Source: Pegoplata infirma
Lineage: Eukaryota > Arthropoda > Insecta > Diptera > Anthomyiidae
Length of the DNA: 64,000 nt
Assembly: GCA_963921195.1 (NCBI GenBank)
Contig: OY992540.1
Span: forward strand, 56,738,844 to 56,802,843
Reading direction: 5' to 3'
Shown here: positions 31,754 through 44,699 of the stretch, piece by piece
Layout of the letters: each line of letters starts with the position of its first letter
How positions within the stretch are numbered: the stretch's first letter is position 1
Translations under genes and position numbers: made by a program
The notes under the pieces: model-generated
What the model was told of the DNA's origin: nothing
What the model saw: only the letters and a program-made list of their open reading frames with translations
The model's database searches: none

Positions 31754-32254
31754 TTAAGCTTATAAAGCAAGAGTGACAAAATATTAGAAAATAACTTGCC
31801 CAAAAATATTTTTGTAATCGGCTGACCTCAACTTCATATATTTTACATCAGAATATTTAGCAACACTTTTAATTGCTAAGGAATTTTTTTTTTAATAAAA
31901 TTCAGGGATATGAAATGAGAACACACAGCCGCGGATAACCTTTTATTAATTTTTTTTTTCTTGACAACGCGGCGCCATTTGGGTACCGATTTGCAATTTT
32001 AATGAAACCTTTAAATTTAAAAATTATGAAAAATAAAGGTTTTTTCTGATGGAAAAAGTTCAGGATTTAAAAAAAAAAATCCAATAAATAAATCATCAGA
32101 TTTTGATCCATGTTTTCTCCAGAAAAATATTTTTTGCAGAAAAACTCAGATTCTGAAATATTTATAACCAACACCACACTTTTTTGAAATTTTCCGTAAC
32201 AAGTTAATTAAATTTCACTTTAAGATTCAGTCTATTAAAATGTAATTATTTACC
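31754..32254. other. non-coding, nothing recognised
   Basis: AT-rich, with one GC-richer phrase (GACAACGCGGCGCCATTTGGG). No gene or repeat structure seen. Confidence 0.5.
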
Positions 32255-33610
32255 TTTTTATACCCTACACCACTCTGTGGTGCAGGGTATAATGATTTTA
32301 TGCTGATGTTTGTAACTACCAGAAATATGAACCTAGACCTATATGTCTGACCTATATAATATGGTCCTAGACCTACTTTTAAGTATTACAATGTCTGTCC
32401 ATGTAAACAGTTACGCAATTTATTTACGCATGATACAGTTCGCAATTTTCAATCAGATGAATTGATATATAAATTGGAACAAATCGGTCCATATTAAGAC
32501 GTAAACCCCCATAAAAACGACCACTATGAATTTGGCTTAAATTACTCTAATAACCGAATTATAATTGGAATCGTTTTAAAATAGGACAGGTAATCGAATT
32601 TTGTATTCACGAATCATCATTCAAAATTTTAAAGAAAATCGGGTCAGTTCTTCTTGTAGTCCCCATAAAAATTACCCTCCCGATATTCACATAATTCCCT
32701 AAAAATTCATAAAAATGGAAAATATTTGATTAAAATTTTGTTAGTGGATATTAAACGTGGACTTTGGTAACCTTTTTAAATCTGAATATATTTGGACTAT
32801 TTTTGGACTTACAAGGGAAGTCTCCCTGGTGTCACCCTCCGATCTTCATGAAATTTGGATATGTTGTTTAGAACGAAATTTAATTCGACACGTATTTTTT
32901 TTAGCGGCCCAAACTCATTTTTAGGGGTGTCGATTTGTGTGGGGGAAATTGACCTTTTTCAGTTTTTTTTTTTATAATTTACGCCTATTTAAACAAAATT
33001 GATATAGGCCTGTGTGGTATCAGGTTAAAGGTATTAAAAATACCTATCTCGCTAACAACGAGCCAAAGAAGTTAATATTTTTCGACTTAATAACAAAAAT
33101 GTCCTAAAATTTTGGTATTTTACTCAATATGACGAAAAGTTGTCCATGTTTGGACACGTTCTTAGCACATGTAGATAGGTTTTCCAAGACCTTTCATTTG
33201 GTATGTAACATGACTAGGTTTCTTTGCATAATATAGGAGATAAACAAAAAAAACTGAAAAAAGGTCTTGTCTCCCCCTCCTTTTTACCCCCTAAATATAA
33301 CTTTGGGCCGCTAAAAAAATACGTGTCTCTTTATTTTATCTGATCTACAAAATAAAACCAATTCCATAAAGATCCGCGGGTGACACTAGGGAGACTTCCA
33401 ATTTAAAAATTGCACCCGATATTCGTTAAATCGGTTGGCAACACAACCCAGCAAAATTTAGTAATGGGATTTGTAATCCGAAACAAACGTTAATATGTGA
33501 TTTTGAGTTGATCGGTATACTTAATGCTGGGTCCAGGACCAATATTTCGGTGGTTACAAAGATAAACACAAACTCATTATACCCTGTACCACAAAGTGGT
33601 GTACTGGGGA
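32255..33610 (+). mobile_element. TATACCCTACACCAC-type repeat element with nested MITE
   Basis: It starts TTTTTATACCCTACACCACT with a hairpin (CTCTGTGGTGCAGGGTATA), continues with GCTGATGTTTGTAACTACCAG and ends near 33570-33605 (CATTATACCCTGTACCAC with a small hairpin). This is a common fly repeat type related in layout to DINE-1. Body fragments recur at 14870-15295, 60765-61080 and 62040-62380. A CAAGGGAAG foldback is nested at 32812-33402. Confidence 0.65.
32812..33402 (+). mobile_element. CAAGGGAAG foldback, copy A, TTA duplication
   Basis: After TTA (32809-32811) comes CAAGGGAAGTCTCCCTGGTG. The right arm reads GGTGACACTAGGGAGACTTCC and is followed by TTA (33403-33405). The arms are imperfect mirrors (CACCCTCCGATCTTCATGAA versus the mirror of TTCCATAAAGATCCGCGGGTG). 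Related copies lie at 37524-38119 and 40409-41546. Confidence 0.82.
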
Positions 33611-33747
33611 ACTTTAATAAAAAATTTAGTTTTTGAAAATCCATAATGATGTCATGGATAAAAGGACATTCTAGTATTATTTTAAAAAATATTTGTGGAT
33701 ATTGTTATTGATTTTTTGTGTGTTTAAATTTAATTTAAAACCTTCTA

Positions 33748-34638
33748 CACTCAAAAAAATACGTTAGTAGATTTACTAATTTTTTTTTGCTAATGCTAGT
33801 TAGCTAACTTTTAGCAAATTTTTAGTTGAGATTAGCATGTTAACAAAAAATTCTTGTAAACTTCAGTTAGCACATTAGCAATTTTAAACAAACTTTGAAC
33901 TAATTTCTTTTGCTAAATTTGAAATTGAGTTGACAACATTTTTACAAGATTTTTTGCTAACATTAGCAAAAATAAATGGTAAATTTTTTTTTTATTTTCA
34001 GAAAACTTAAAATGGCGCTATCTCGAAAACTAAGCCAGATAGAGCAAAATGGAGGGAATTTTTGGTTCTTAGAATCTCCATACTTTCGCGGGTCCTCTTC
34101 ACATGTGTGGACCCTAATGGGACCTAACTTTGGATCCAAAAAAGTTAGCATTCCCGAAAATTTTAAAATACTCATATCTCGGTAAATATTGCCGACACAA
34201 CAAAAAGTCCAAAAGAATTTTTGTAGCTCTCAACACGTAGAACAAGACCGTAAAATAACCAAAAGTTCTCCGAGTAATATTCTTGAAGTTATCGAGTTTT
34301 TTAATTCTCAAGACCCCAGTGATCCGCTAAAATCACGTATCTCAAAAACTAAGCAAGGTAGAGCGAAACGGACACAAATTTTGGATCAAAAACTATGACG
34401 ATCTTTAAGAAACCTAACTAGGTCTAGGCCCATCGGGGTCTGGACCTATTGGGTCCGAACCCAATGGGGTCCTCAAATGTGTATAAACTAAGTTAAAATA
34501 AAAATTATTTCAGTTAACTAATTTTTAGCAAAACGTTTTTGCTAACTTTACCAAAAAAATTGTGGGTTCAAAATCAGCAAATTTTCTTGTAGGTTTACAA
34601 GCTTTTTTTGCTAACTTTACAGTTTTTTTTTTTGAGTG
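33748..34638. mobile_element. CACTCAAAA MITE, GCTAA family, TA duplication
   Basis: TA at 33746-33747 and 34639-34640 flanks CACTCAAAAAAATACGTTAG ... TTTTTTTTTGAGTG. The flanks are rich in TTAGC/GCTAA repeats. The centre (ATGGCGCTATCTCGAAAACT and on) is shared with the otherwise different MITEs at 51215-52294 and 52928-53893. Confidence 0.78.
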
Positions 34639-34640
34639 TA

Positions 34641-36995
34641 TGGGCTGCATCCTAGTGTTAATTACCTTAAGTTAAAATCGTGATTCTGGTGGGAAAATTG
34701 ATATTATGCTACATTAACAACTAGAGCGTTGTTCGATATATTGAAAATTTTATTTTATACTTACAATTAGAAAAATATCCCATTTTCCATATCACCACAT
34801 ATTTTCTTGATTCACGCTCAACCACTTGTTGCATTTTTTGAAAATTCACAAATAAATTGAGAAATTCACCACTAAATTATGCGCAGAATCATATTAAATT
34901 CATTTATCCGGTAAATTGTGTAAAAATGAATGTAAAAAGTAAACTTTAGGCATTCGTTATTGGTATGGTAAGGTCATAGGAACAAAAATTACACTACAAT
35001 TCAAAATCAGCATTAATTTTGCGTATATTTTAGTTGTGTGAATATGCAGTCGTAATTGTATTAAAAATTGACAAAATGTTGTCACGTTTATATAAGAATA
35101 TAATTTCAACACACAAAATATTATTGGCTAAAAATTTTCAATTAAATGTATTGATCAACAAAATTTAAATGAGTCAATCAATGTTTTGATTAAAATTTTT
35201 GCTATTTTTTGTTACAAATTTTCAACATGCCAGATTTTTTTTTCGCTTTAATTTATTTGAATAGATTAATTCAAAAATATACAAAATAATCGGGCTTTAC
35301 TTTTTTTATTGTCGGCAACATATTGGAAAGCAAAAAGATGAATTTTTTGATAATTTTGTCACAAGCTTACAATTCATTTGTTAAATCAATCATTATTTTG
35401 ATTGACTTTAAACAAAAAATTGATCAAATTTTTGATCAAAATCGCAAAAATGTTTAATTGAAATAATTTTCAATCAATCACCTACAATTTGATGATTGGT
35501 ATAACAATTTTTTTAATAGGAGGAATTTCAATCAAAACATTGATTGAATCCGCGTTTTTGTTGATTGAATTTCGTTTCAATTTTTTTCTGTGAATGTTGG
35601 AATAGAATGTAGAAAATGACCCATTAGCAAAAAATATATATTTTGTTGTTCTCAAAAATGTAAAATATATTTATTTTTTTACAGAATGGGTAATTTTTGA
35701 CCCACTTCAAGAAGGGTTAACGATTTTTTTAAAGATAATGTATTATGTACTTCGAAATAATAGTTGGGGTAAAAAAAAAATAAACCATTGTTTATAACAC
35801 AAAGTTTAAGCTTTAAACTTCAAATATTAAGCGGTGGTCTTTTTTGATTTCATGACAGAATTCCTGTTGTCTAATAGAATTCCACGACACAAATTATTTT
35901 CCGAAAAATATAATTTTATTTATCCAAATTATTGATAAAACCAACATTTCCTTGAAATCCGCTAACTTCCCCCAGCAATTCTCGAAAAGTGACATGACGG
36001 ATATCCGACATATTTAACATTTTTCTTCTCCAGGGTGTTCTTAATGAATTCAGTAAATTTCAATCGAACATTTTTTGTTAAAAAACAGGGAAAAGTCTAA
36101 AATATTGGCAAAATGGTATTACGAGTTTTTTCTAGTAGCTTGACTAGAAACGAGATCTTGCAGTCCCCTTGAATTTATAATAATTTCTTACAAAAAACCA
36201 AAAATCCAAAATCCAAAAAATCACTCATACAAATGTTGTTCTTTCATTGTAAACATTATAAAACACTTACGTCCAAATTCATAAAAAATAAAAGCGTTTA
36301 ATAACAGGTTTATAAATCGAATTTCCATACAAAATTTGTTTTATAAACCTCTTATTAGCCTCTTTTAACTTTTATGAATTTGAAGGTTAAATAATAAATA
36401 TAAAAAGAAATTAATAAAAATTACTAAATTATATTATTAAACCCAAGAAACAATGAAAATATGTACTTTTTTACAATAAAAAGGAAAACATCATTATTCT
36501 ATAGCCATAGTAATTTTTTACTATCCTCCAGCAGAGATAATAAAGGATCCTTAAACATATACACAAACTCACACATTTATTATAAACACACACACACATG
36601 AATTGTTAAATTCCTCTTACTTATGATTTCTTTTTAAAACCAACGTATGTATTTGTGTATGATTACGATAATATAAGAATGTGTGTGTAAGTGTATATGT
36701 GCGTGTTGGGGTAAATGCTACTTCATGACAAACGAGACAATGCGGAAAATTGCAAGACACTAAAATTGGCAAAATAATAATAAAATGGAAGACGATGTCT
36801 GTCTATGGTTCTTATAGTTCTTGTTGATGTTGAAATGAGAACATTTGCAAGTGTATGAGAATATATTAGTGTGTATGTGTGTAGTGTACGACGATTGTGT
36901 TAGTGTTGTTTTCTTTATTCTTTCTTTACAAAAGCACAAAACTCATAAAAGTAAGAAACAAATTTCATTGTTTATTGGTTCCTTATATTACTACA
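34641..36995. other. non-coding, mostly unique, one candidate MITE
   Basis: About 35112-35594 looks like a MITE (CACACAAAATATTATT ... TTTTTTTCTGTG ends; inverted TTTTGATTGA/TCAATCAAAA motifs inside). The rest, especially 35600-36995, shows no repeats within the window and no convincing gene. It has short CA/TG runs (CACACACACACATG near 36587; TGTGTGTAAGTG). It could be host intergenic or intronic DNA. Confidence 0.5.
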
Positions 36996-37354
36996 TATAT
37001 GAGGCACTACCCGCCTAATCTCCAGCGAAAAAAATTTTAGAACGGGTTCTGAAAATTTTTTAAAATAAAAATTTTTAATCGACAACCCATACAAAAATAT
37101 ACTAGTATGCAATTTTTTGAGATTATGGTGCATTCCCTTTTAATTTGATAAATATTTAATCAAGGCAACTCGACATAAATTTGACAATTTTTCCAATATT
37201 TAGCCACGCCTCCTAAGCCCAGGTTTTAAAAAATTTAGAAACCAAAAACTAAATTTTTTGAGTTCCATATAGGGCTATTAATACAACCTATTCAGAAATT
37301 CATGGGACACATGTTTTTATGTAGCGGGTCATTTGGTGTGGAACACTATATATG
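36996..37354. mobile_element. single-arm copy of GAGGCATTCCACACC foldback family
   Basis: The ends ATATGAGGCACTACCCGCC and TTTGGTGTGGAACACTATAT are inverted. The body (GTGCATTCCCTTTTAATTTG, CAAGGCAACTCG, GAGTTCCATATAGGGCTAT) matches one arm of the larger palindrome at 42095-43274. Confidence 0.7.
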
Positions 37355-37523
37355 TATGTATGAATGTAAGACCGGATAGATATTTGTAGGTCTATATATT
37401 AAGGAGTAGTCTTTTATTATTTGTTTTACTATAATTTCTTAGCGTTTATGTATGGGCTGTAGAGCGGCATTTTTTTTGTTACCTTTGATTTTGCAAAGTG
37501 GCCGAGTCGGATTATATTACTTA

Positions 37524-38119
37524 CATGGGAAGTCTCCCTAGTGTCACCCGCGGATCTTTATGGAATTGGTTTAATTTTGTAGAGCAGAAAAAATGAAGGG
37601 ACACGTATTTTTTTTAGCGGCCCAAATTCATATTTAGGGGGTAAAAAGGAGGGGGAAGACAAGGTCATTTTTCAGTTTTTTCGTTTATCTCCTATATTAT
37701 GCAAAGAAACCTTGTCATGTTACATATCACATGAAAGGTCTTTGGAAAACCTATCTACGTGTGCTAAGAACGAGTCCAAACATGCACAACTTTTCGTCAT
37801 GTTGGTTAAAATACCAAAATTTTAGGATATTTTTGTTAATAAGTCGAAAAATATTAACTTCTTTGGCCCGTTGTTAGCACCACGAGATATGTATTTTTAA
37901 TACCTTTAATCTGATACTACACATGCCTATATTAATTTTGTGTAAATAGGCGTAAATCGTAAAAAACTGAAAAAGGTCAATTTCCCCCCATACAAATCGA
38001 AACCCTCTAAAAATGAGTTTGGCCGCTAAAAAAAAATACGTGTCGAATTAATTTTCGTTCTTAACAACATATCCAAATTTCATGAAGATCGGAAGGTGAC
38101 ACCAGGGAGACTTCCCTTG
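37524..38119 (-). mobile_element. CAAGGGAAG foldback, copy B, TTA duplication
   Basis: TTA at 37521-37523 and 38120-38122 flanks CATGGGAAGTCTCCCTAGTG ... ACACCAGGGAGACTTCCCTTG. The interior is the reverse complement of copy A. Confidence 0.85.
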
Positions 38120-38122
38120 TTA

Positions 38123-38617
38123 GCCCGTGACGCCCGGCGATCAAAAAATTTTGGATTTTGGAAAATTAAAAAAAAAAATTTACAATCTGTCGAATGGTTT
38201 TTGCGATACCCTATTTGAAATTTGCAAGAAAATTACGGTTTTTTCCTACGTTCGAGAATTTTTTTAAAAACAAATCTTTAAAAAAAATATTTCTTGACCC
38301 TTTTATAGAGCATGTTTGATTTAAACTTAAGCATTTTAACCCGTGGCGCCCTTCGATCAAAATTTTGGATTGTTCGAAATTTTTTTATGAAAGCGTCAAT
38401 GAGAAAAAAAAAACTTGAGATTTTTTTTAAAGTTTATTGAAAATACCCTAGTTAAAATATTATACTAATTTGACTAAAAGGATCTAGTTTGATCCGAAAA
38501 ATGGTTGTATCAAATAGTACTAATTGTTTTACTTTAGATCAAAAAAAATAAACAATTATACAATTTAATCCAGAATTTGGTCAAATCTAATTATATCAAA
38601 TTGATCTTTTAACATCT
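38123..38617. other. non-coding, dispersed repeat fragments
   Basis: The stretch beginning GCCCGTGACGCCCGGCGATC and a second one near 38341 are two copies of one phrase (CGTGACGCCCGGCGATC and CGTGGCGCCCTTCGATC, each followed by AAAATTTTGGAT). Related text appears near 640-800 and 43620-43800. No gene. Confidence 0.5.
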
Positions 38618-38806
38618 ATTTTTATCAATGTTGGCAATCGATACCTTTTCAATACCGTTATCCGTTTCAAAACCCTTTAAGTTGAATACCGGTACCAATA
38701 CCAATACCGAAACTCAGTTTTGGTATTGGATACCGGTAACCAAAAACCTTTTCCTTCGGTACCGGTACGTACCGGTATTGAAACGGTTTTTCCTAAAAAA
38801 ACATGT

Positions 38807-39743
38807 CGAGGGCCTATATTCAAAACCCTCTATCTTCCATTTTCACGAAAATGGCTTTTTGATGGCTAAATATTCAGTAAAACGGCCCTCATCTATGGTG
38901 TAAAATTCAGAACAAATATATTTTTTTTTGCTATTTTATTTGCATTTTTGGTTTTCTCTATCTCTTACACAATTAATTTTTCTGAATGCAAAACCCTCTA
39001 TCTTTTCAAATAATTAATTTATAAATATTTTTTTTGAATAATTTCATCATGCATTACATGTTTTCATACTAATTTTTGCATGCTGAACATGAATTTGTCA
39101 ACAAAATTCCAGAATCACGATTTTGGTCCACTGATGCTAATTTTTTCTCAAAATTCTTGTTTGACTTTTTTGAAAAATATGGCTCAAAATTTAGATGTCT
39201 TGTGTACATTATGAAACAAAAATTTTAATCTTAAAAATCGCGATGGTGAGCAGCATCTGTGGACCAAAATCGCGTTTTTAATTTTTTACTATTTTTTATA
39301 TAACATACTCAACAGTTTGTCATATTTTAAGATGAATTCGGCAAAAAAAATATTTTTTGTCTCAAAAATCAGCACCTGTGGACCAAAACCGCGATTTCGG
39401 AACTCTTTATAAGCCGTAATCATTAATAAATCACGTTAAAATTTTACCGATGAGTAAATGAAATCACAATAATTCATTTTTATTAAAATGCAAAACCCAC
39501 TATCTGATCATTTTCATTCACGTACTTTATATTTTTGAGAAACTAAACCCTCTATCTTTCATAATATCCCCAATAGTGCAAAATTTTAAAAACGAATTAT
39601 ATGTGAGATTCAGTAGTTGATTTAAAAAAATATTGTAGAATATCGAATTTTAATTACTCTAACAATACGCGAAATAAACAGTTTTTTGGCTCTCCTGAAA
39701 AGTTGTGTTTTTTAAGATAGAGGGTTTTGAATATAGGCCCTCG
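38807..39743. mobile_element. CGAGGGC MITE, 937 bp, 4-bp TSD ATGT
   Basis: ATGT at 38803-38806 and 39744-39747 flanks CGAGGGCCTATATTCAAAAC and its mirror. The other hAT copy (58916-59969) lacks this segment, which confirms it is an insertion. The interior repeats AACCCTCTATCTT phrases and is non-coding. A 90-bp relative lies at 61166-61255. Confidence 0.85.
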
Positions 39744-40408
39744 ATGTTTTTTTACAAAAAAAAAATATAAAATTAATAGAAAACTTGTAATTTTTTTGGT
39801 TTTTGTAAATGAAAAACTGTACTCCAAAAGCCTCCCCGAAGTCTCATAAAAATCAAAAAAATCTTTGGGCACATCGTGGATTAAGTAAAAATTTCCAAAA
39901 AAAATCATACTTCAACCGCTATGCGGGAACAGAAGAAAATTATTGATTTTCACGAAATTTTTTTGAAATCATTTAGAATCTCAATAGAAACTTTCTGAAC
40001 CCCTTAGTATAGTTTAGTTTTTTGGAGATTTTTATTTAATCCGCGATGTGGGTGCCCAAGGATTTTTTTGATATTTATAGGACTTCGTGGTTCAAAAATT
40101 ATTAGCAGAACCGTGAATTTCAAATTGGTTTCACCTTTAGTTCATTTGTTGAAAAACGTCAGAAAATTATTTTACAAAGTATTTTTGTCACTCACAAATA
40201 TTTTTACAATTAAGCAAAAAAAGCTTGCACTCGAAAAAAATTTACACTAAAAAAAAAAATGTTGTAATTTTTTTTTTTTTAAAAAATGACTAAAAAAAGT
40301 TTTTTACTCAAAATAAAATATTTGTAATCAAAATTGTTAGTTTTTTTTAAGTTAGAAAACTAACTATCACTTTAACAGGGCACCGTGGATATTCATGGAT
40401 TCGGCTAA

Positions 40409-41546
40409 CAAGGGAAGTCTCCCTGGTGTCACCCTCCGATCTTCATGAGATTTGTATATGTTGTTAAGAACGAAAATTAATTCGACACGTATTTTTTTTA
40501 GCTGCCCAAACTCATTTTTAGGGGGGTCGATTTGTTAAGGGGGAAATTGACCTTTTTCAAAACAAAATTAATAAAGGCATGTATTAAAAATACCTATCTC
40601 GTGGTGCTAACAACAGGCCCAAAGTTAATATTTTTCGACTTACAAGGGAAGTATCTCAACCCTTATGAACCGATTTGCCTGAAACTTAAAATATATATTA
40701 AAGAGACGATTTTAAGGTTGGAGTGTCTCGGCTTATCGGCCATATCGGTGTTTAAAAATTTCGTTGTCCCCTTATGAAACCATGTGGACCTTCGGGAAAA
40801 TTTTGATAACTTCCGAACTAACAGGAATATCGTCTAGGGCAAAAATACGGGTCGACTTAAATTTAACAAGGATTATTTCTTATCCATATGGATATCGTAG
40901 GTCTATGTCTTCACATAAGTACCCCCCAAAATTTACACATTTTCCTGAAAAAAATATTTAAAGAAGCCGAATTTTTACAAGGTTATGCCACCATTGGATA
41001 GTCATTAAAAAAACCTTTCTTCTCATATGAAAACATCATATAGTTTCTTAAAAAAAAATGGCTGAAAATTTCAAAAAACGATTTTTTCGCCATTTTTGAC
41101 CCACGTTTTGAACCCCTAAATCCCCGATATGGCCGATAAGCCGAGACACCCCAACCTTAGAAATGTCTCTTTGATATATATTTTAAGTTTCAGGCAAATC
41201 GGTTCATAAGGGTTGAGATACTTCCCTTGTTAGTAACAAAAATGTCCTAAAATTTTGGTATTTTACTCAATATGACGAAAAGTTGTGCATATTTGGACAC
41301 GTTATTAGCACACGTAGATAGGTTTTCCAAATACCTTTCATTTGGTATGCAACATGACTAGGTTTCTTTGCATAATATAGGAGATACACGAAAAAAACTG
41401 AAAAATGGACTTGTCTTCCGCCCTCCTTTTTACCCCCTATATATGAATTTGGGCCGCTAAAAATACAGTCCCTTTATTTTATCTGATCTACAAAATAAAA
41501 CCAATTCCATAAGGATCCGCGGGTGACACTAGGGAGACTTCTCTTG
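40409..41546 (+). mobile_element. CAAGGGAAG foldback, copy C, TAA duplication, split by copy D
   Basis: TAA at 40406-40408 and 41547-41549 flanks CAAGGGAAGTCTCCCTGGTG ... CACTAGGGAGACTTCTCTTG. It sits inside the TTCGGC/GTCGAA 3' hairpin of a DINE-1-like element. Interior sequence matches copies A and B once copy D is removed. Confidence 0.85.
40643..41229. mobile_element. CAAGGGAAG foldback, copy D, distinct interior, TTA duplication
   Basis: TTA at 40640-40642 and 41230-41232 flanks CAAGGGAAGTATCTCAACCC and its mirror. The arms extend about 105 bp (GTGTCTCGGCTTATCGGCCA and mirror). Only the outermost CAAGGGAAGT is shared with copies A-C. The uninterrupted target sequence is visible in copies A and B. 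Confidence 0.88.
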
Positions 41547-42094
41547 TAAGTCGAATTTAACTCTTCTACTTTTTTTACATATTTTTTTTTTACTTTTATT
41601 TATTTTATTTTTATTTATATTATTGGTCTGGCAACGTCCCCGCTGACCCCCTAAGAAAACGGTATTTTATTTTTTTTCACATTTTTGAGGGCATTTTGGC
41701 AAAAATGCAAAAAATAAATACGTAAATACGTGTTTTAGTATTAAAATTGAAAAAAAAAAATATTTTTTTTTAAGTTTTAATGTTTTTTTTTATATTTTTA
41801 GCATTTTTTCGATAATACCGGTAGGTACCGGTATCGACGTTTCGGTATCGGTAATACCGTAACCGATTCAACTCAAATACCGTAACCGATACCGATACCG
41901 AAATAAATAAAAAAAAACGATACCAATACCGATATCGATACCGTTATTCGTTTCGATTGCCAACCTTGATTTTTATATATTTTGATGGAAAAACCCAAAA
42001 TACTAACCTAATCATATATACCATATATGGAGCAATATCTAACCAACCGTATCAAGGTGATAGATATAATTTTACATAAATTTATACGGAAGCA

Positions 42095-43274
42095 TACATA
42101 TGAGGCATTCCACACCAAATGTCCAGCGAAAAAAAACATGTTTATCATAAACTTCTGAATAGGTTGTATGGATAGCCCTATATGGAACTTATATAATTGC
42201 GTTTTTGGTTTTTAAATTTTTCAAAAACTGGACTTAGGAGACGTGGTCAAATATTGGAAAAATGGTAAAATTTGTGACGAGTTGCCTTGATTAAATATTT
42301 ATCACATTAAAACAGAATGCACCACAATCTCAAAAATTTACGTTCTTATATAGTTTTGTATGGGCTATCGATCAAAATTTTTTTTTTGAAAAATTTTCAG
42401 AACCAGTTCTGAAATTTTCCATTTTTTAAAAAAGTCAATTTATCAAAAATCCGGCCACTTTTTTTTAATTTTTTTTTTTAAGTTTAGATGTTTGGCCATC
42501 CACACAAAAAAAAAATCAGACACGCATTTTTCGTTTTTTTTCGAGAAAATCGCATTTGAATTTTAAATTTCATAACAATTTAGTAATTTGCTTGTATTTT
42601 CTTGTTTCAACAGATCGTATGAGTAATATTTATGGAATTGATAATACTCATTCGCAACGTTAAAACAAGAAAATACAAGCAAATTACAAAATTGTTATGA
42701 AATTTTAAATTCAAATGCGATTTTCTCGAAAAAAACGACGAACGTATTTCTGATTTTTTAAGTGTGGATGGACAAACATCTAAACTTTAAAAAAAAAAAA
42801 ATTAAAAAAAAGTGGCCGGATTTTTGATAAATTGACTTTTTTAAAAAATGGAAAATTTCAGAACTGGTTCTGAAAATTTTTTAAAAAAAAAATTTTGGTC
42901 GATAGCCCATACAAAACTATATAAGAACGTAAATTTTTGAGATTGTGGTGCATTCTGTTTTAATGTGATAAATATTTAATCGGATTTTTGATAAATTGGC
43001 TTTTTTAAAAAATGGAAAATTTCAGAACTGGTTCTGAAAATTTAAAAAAAAATAAAAAATTTAATCGATAGCCCATACAAAACTATATAATAATGTAAAT
43101 TTTTGAGATTGTGGTGCATTCCGTTTTAATATGATAAATATTTAGTTAAGGCAACTCGCCACAAATTTTACCATTTTTCCAAAACAAAAAACGCAGTTTT
43201 GTAAGTTCCATATAGGGCTATCCAAACAACCTCTTCAAAAATTTACGGGACATTTGGTGTGGAATACTCATATA
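42095..43274. mobile_element. GAGGCATTCCACACC palindromic foldback
   Basis: The left arm from about 42095 (TGAGGCATTCCACACCAAAT) mirrors the right arm ending TTTGGTGTGGAATACTCATA near 43274. The centre lies near 42640 (TATGAGTAATATTTATGG). The right arm has an internal direct duplication (42830-42985 resembles 42980-43140). Non-coding. Relatives are at 36996-37354 and 55864-58870. Confidence 0.85.
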
Positions 43275-44461
43275 AGATTGTATCAAATTATATCAGAACA
43301 TTTTTACTCGGGTAGGAAACACCACCATTTTTGAAAAAAAAAATATTTTTTTTAGCTTGAAATATTTATTAGTTAAAATTCGGGCATTATTGGAAGGTGT
43401 TTTTATGACCAAATATTTCTTTTTTAAAGTATGTAAAAAAAAAATTGTAAAAAATAGTGTAAGCTTTAAAACAAGTCCAAAAAACGAACCCAAAGACATT
43501 ACCCTATAGGTCCAATATTTGATTTGTGTTATTTGTGACCCTATAATGCAACTTTTTCGACGATTTTAAAATTCAAAAATTCAAAAAAAAAAAACTAAAA
43601 ATCGCAAAATTTGTTTTTATTTTTCAAAAATCCAAATTTTTGGTGGAAATTTTACAAAAACCCAAAACTTTGATCGATGGGACCTACGGGTTAAAATTTC
43701 CGGATTTGGCTTAAACTTTTTTGTAATGAAAGATCGTCTTAAGCTCTATGAAATGGTCAAGGGAAAGAAATTTTTAAATTTTTTTAAAAATTTTCTTGAA
43801 CGTAGGAAAAAACCGCCATGTTTTTGATATTTTAATATTTTTAACAGCAAAAACCTTTCGACCGATTTTAAATTTTTTTTTGATATTTGAGTTCATCAAT
43901 TATTACCACATAAGTTTTAGGCCTTGGAGGCCTTGCCCCGACTTTCAAAGTTGGAAGAATCATTTTTGGCATACAAAAAAATGGCGGTCTAATGGGCAAG
44001 TCTATTGTTGATAAAAGTGAATATACCTACACGTATTTTTTTTTTTTTGTATTGTGTGAATGTTGAGAAGTCGGACAAATAATAATTTAGGTAATGTTAG
44101 GGTTGCTAAAGGGTATAGGAAATGTGAGTTTAACTACAAAATCTGGAAAAACTATTTACTTAATGGACCATTACATTGATAACACAGCTCTACAAATCTC
44201 AGGTTTAACGAAACCAAAAACAATTGATAGTTTTCGATGTCTCGAATCAAGACTCTCGATACTAAAATGGACCCTCAAAAATTTCTATCACGAAAAAATT
44301 TTGGCGATTGAAAGGTATTTTGGGAATATTTATTCCCAAATAAATGGTAACCCTACCTAAAAATCTATGTTAACAAGTTTGTGTGTGTGTTGAAAATAGT
44401 TTTAGCTATTTCTTTATAAAAAGTTATTTCATACTTTCGTTTTTATTAAATGTTACCGTTT
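43275..44461. other. non-coding, dispersed repeat fragments
   Basis: About 43600-43990 (CGTAGGAAAAAACCG, TTTTTGGCATACAAAAAAATGGC) resembles 640-1200. An 88-codon open frame at 44094-44360 has no recognisable domain. Its ends (TTAGGGTTGC and GGTAACCCTA) look like a small inverted repeat, so I treat it as a chance frame in a repeat. Confidence 0.5.
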
Positions 44462-44477
44462 TTGTACCCTTAACTTA

Positions 44478-44699
44478 CAAGGGAGGTCTTTCAATGGGCA
44501 CAAATGATTTTTATGAAATTTGAATTTGATGTTCGGGAACAGCGACGTATCCAGGAATTATTTTTTTTTTTTTTTTAATTAAAACTAGTGATTACTCAAA
44601 ATTGTTTCCCCCATATTTGTTCTGTGTGTAACACATCATTGGATACTAAAAGTAGATTCCCTTTGGCATTACTTGATGCTCATTGAAAGACCCCGCTTG
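44478..44699. mobile_element. CAAGGGAGG small foldback, TWA-type site
   Basis: After TTA (44475-44477) comes CAAGGGAGGTCTTTCAATGG. The right end TCATTGAAAGACCCCGCTTG is followed by TGA. It interrupts the 5' hairpin of a DINE-1-like element. It shares CAAGGGA tips with copies A-D but has its own interior. Confidence 0.7.

Larger units (their letters stand above)
38626..41968. mobile_element. hAT-type element, 8-bp TSD ATTTTTAT, with several nested insertions
   Basis: ATTTTTAT at 38618-38625 and 41969-41976 flanks CAATGTTGGCAATCG ... CGATTGCCAACCTTG. Subterminal sequences are dense in ATACCG/CGGTAT repeats. An 8-bp duplication and CAAGGTTGGCAA-type ends fit hAT. A second copy lies at 58916-59969. 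Nested inside are the 38807-39743 MITE, a DINE-1-like 3' end (near 40390-40408 with 41550-41580), foldback C and, inside C, foldback D. No transposase seen. Confidence 0.85.

Noticed and set aside
44094..44360. 88-aa open frame on +
   Set aside because: No domain recognised; AT-rich, with small inverted ends suggesting a repeat; likely chance.
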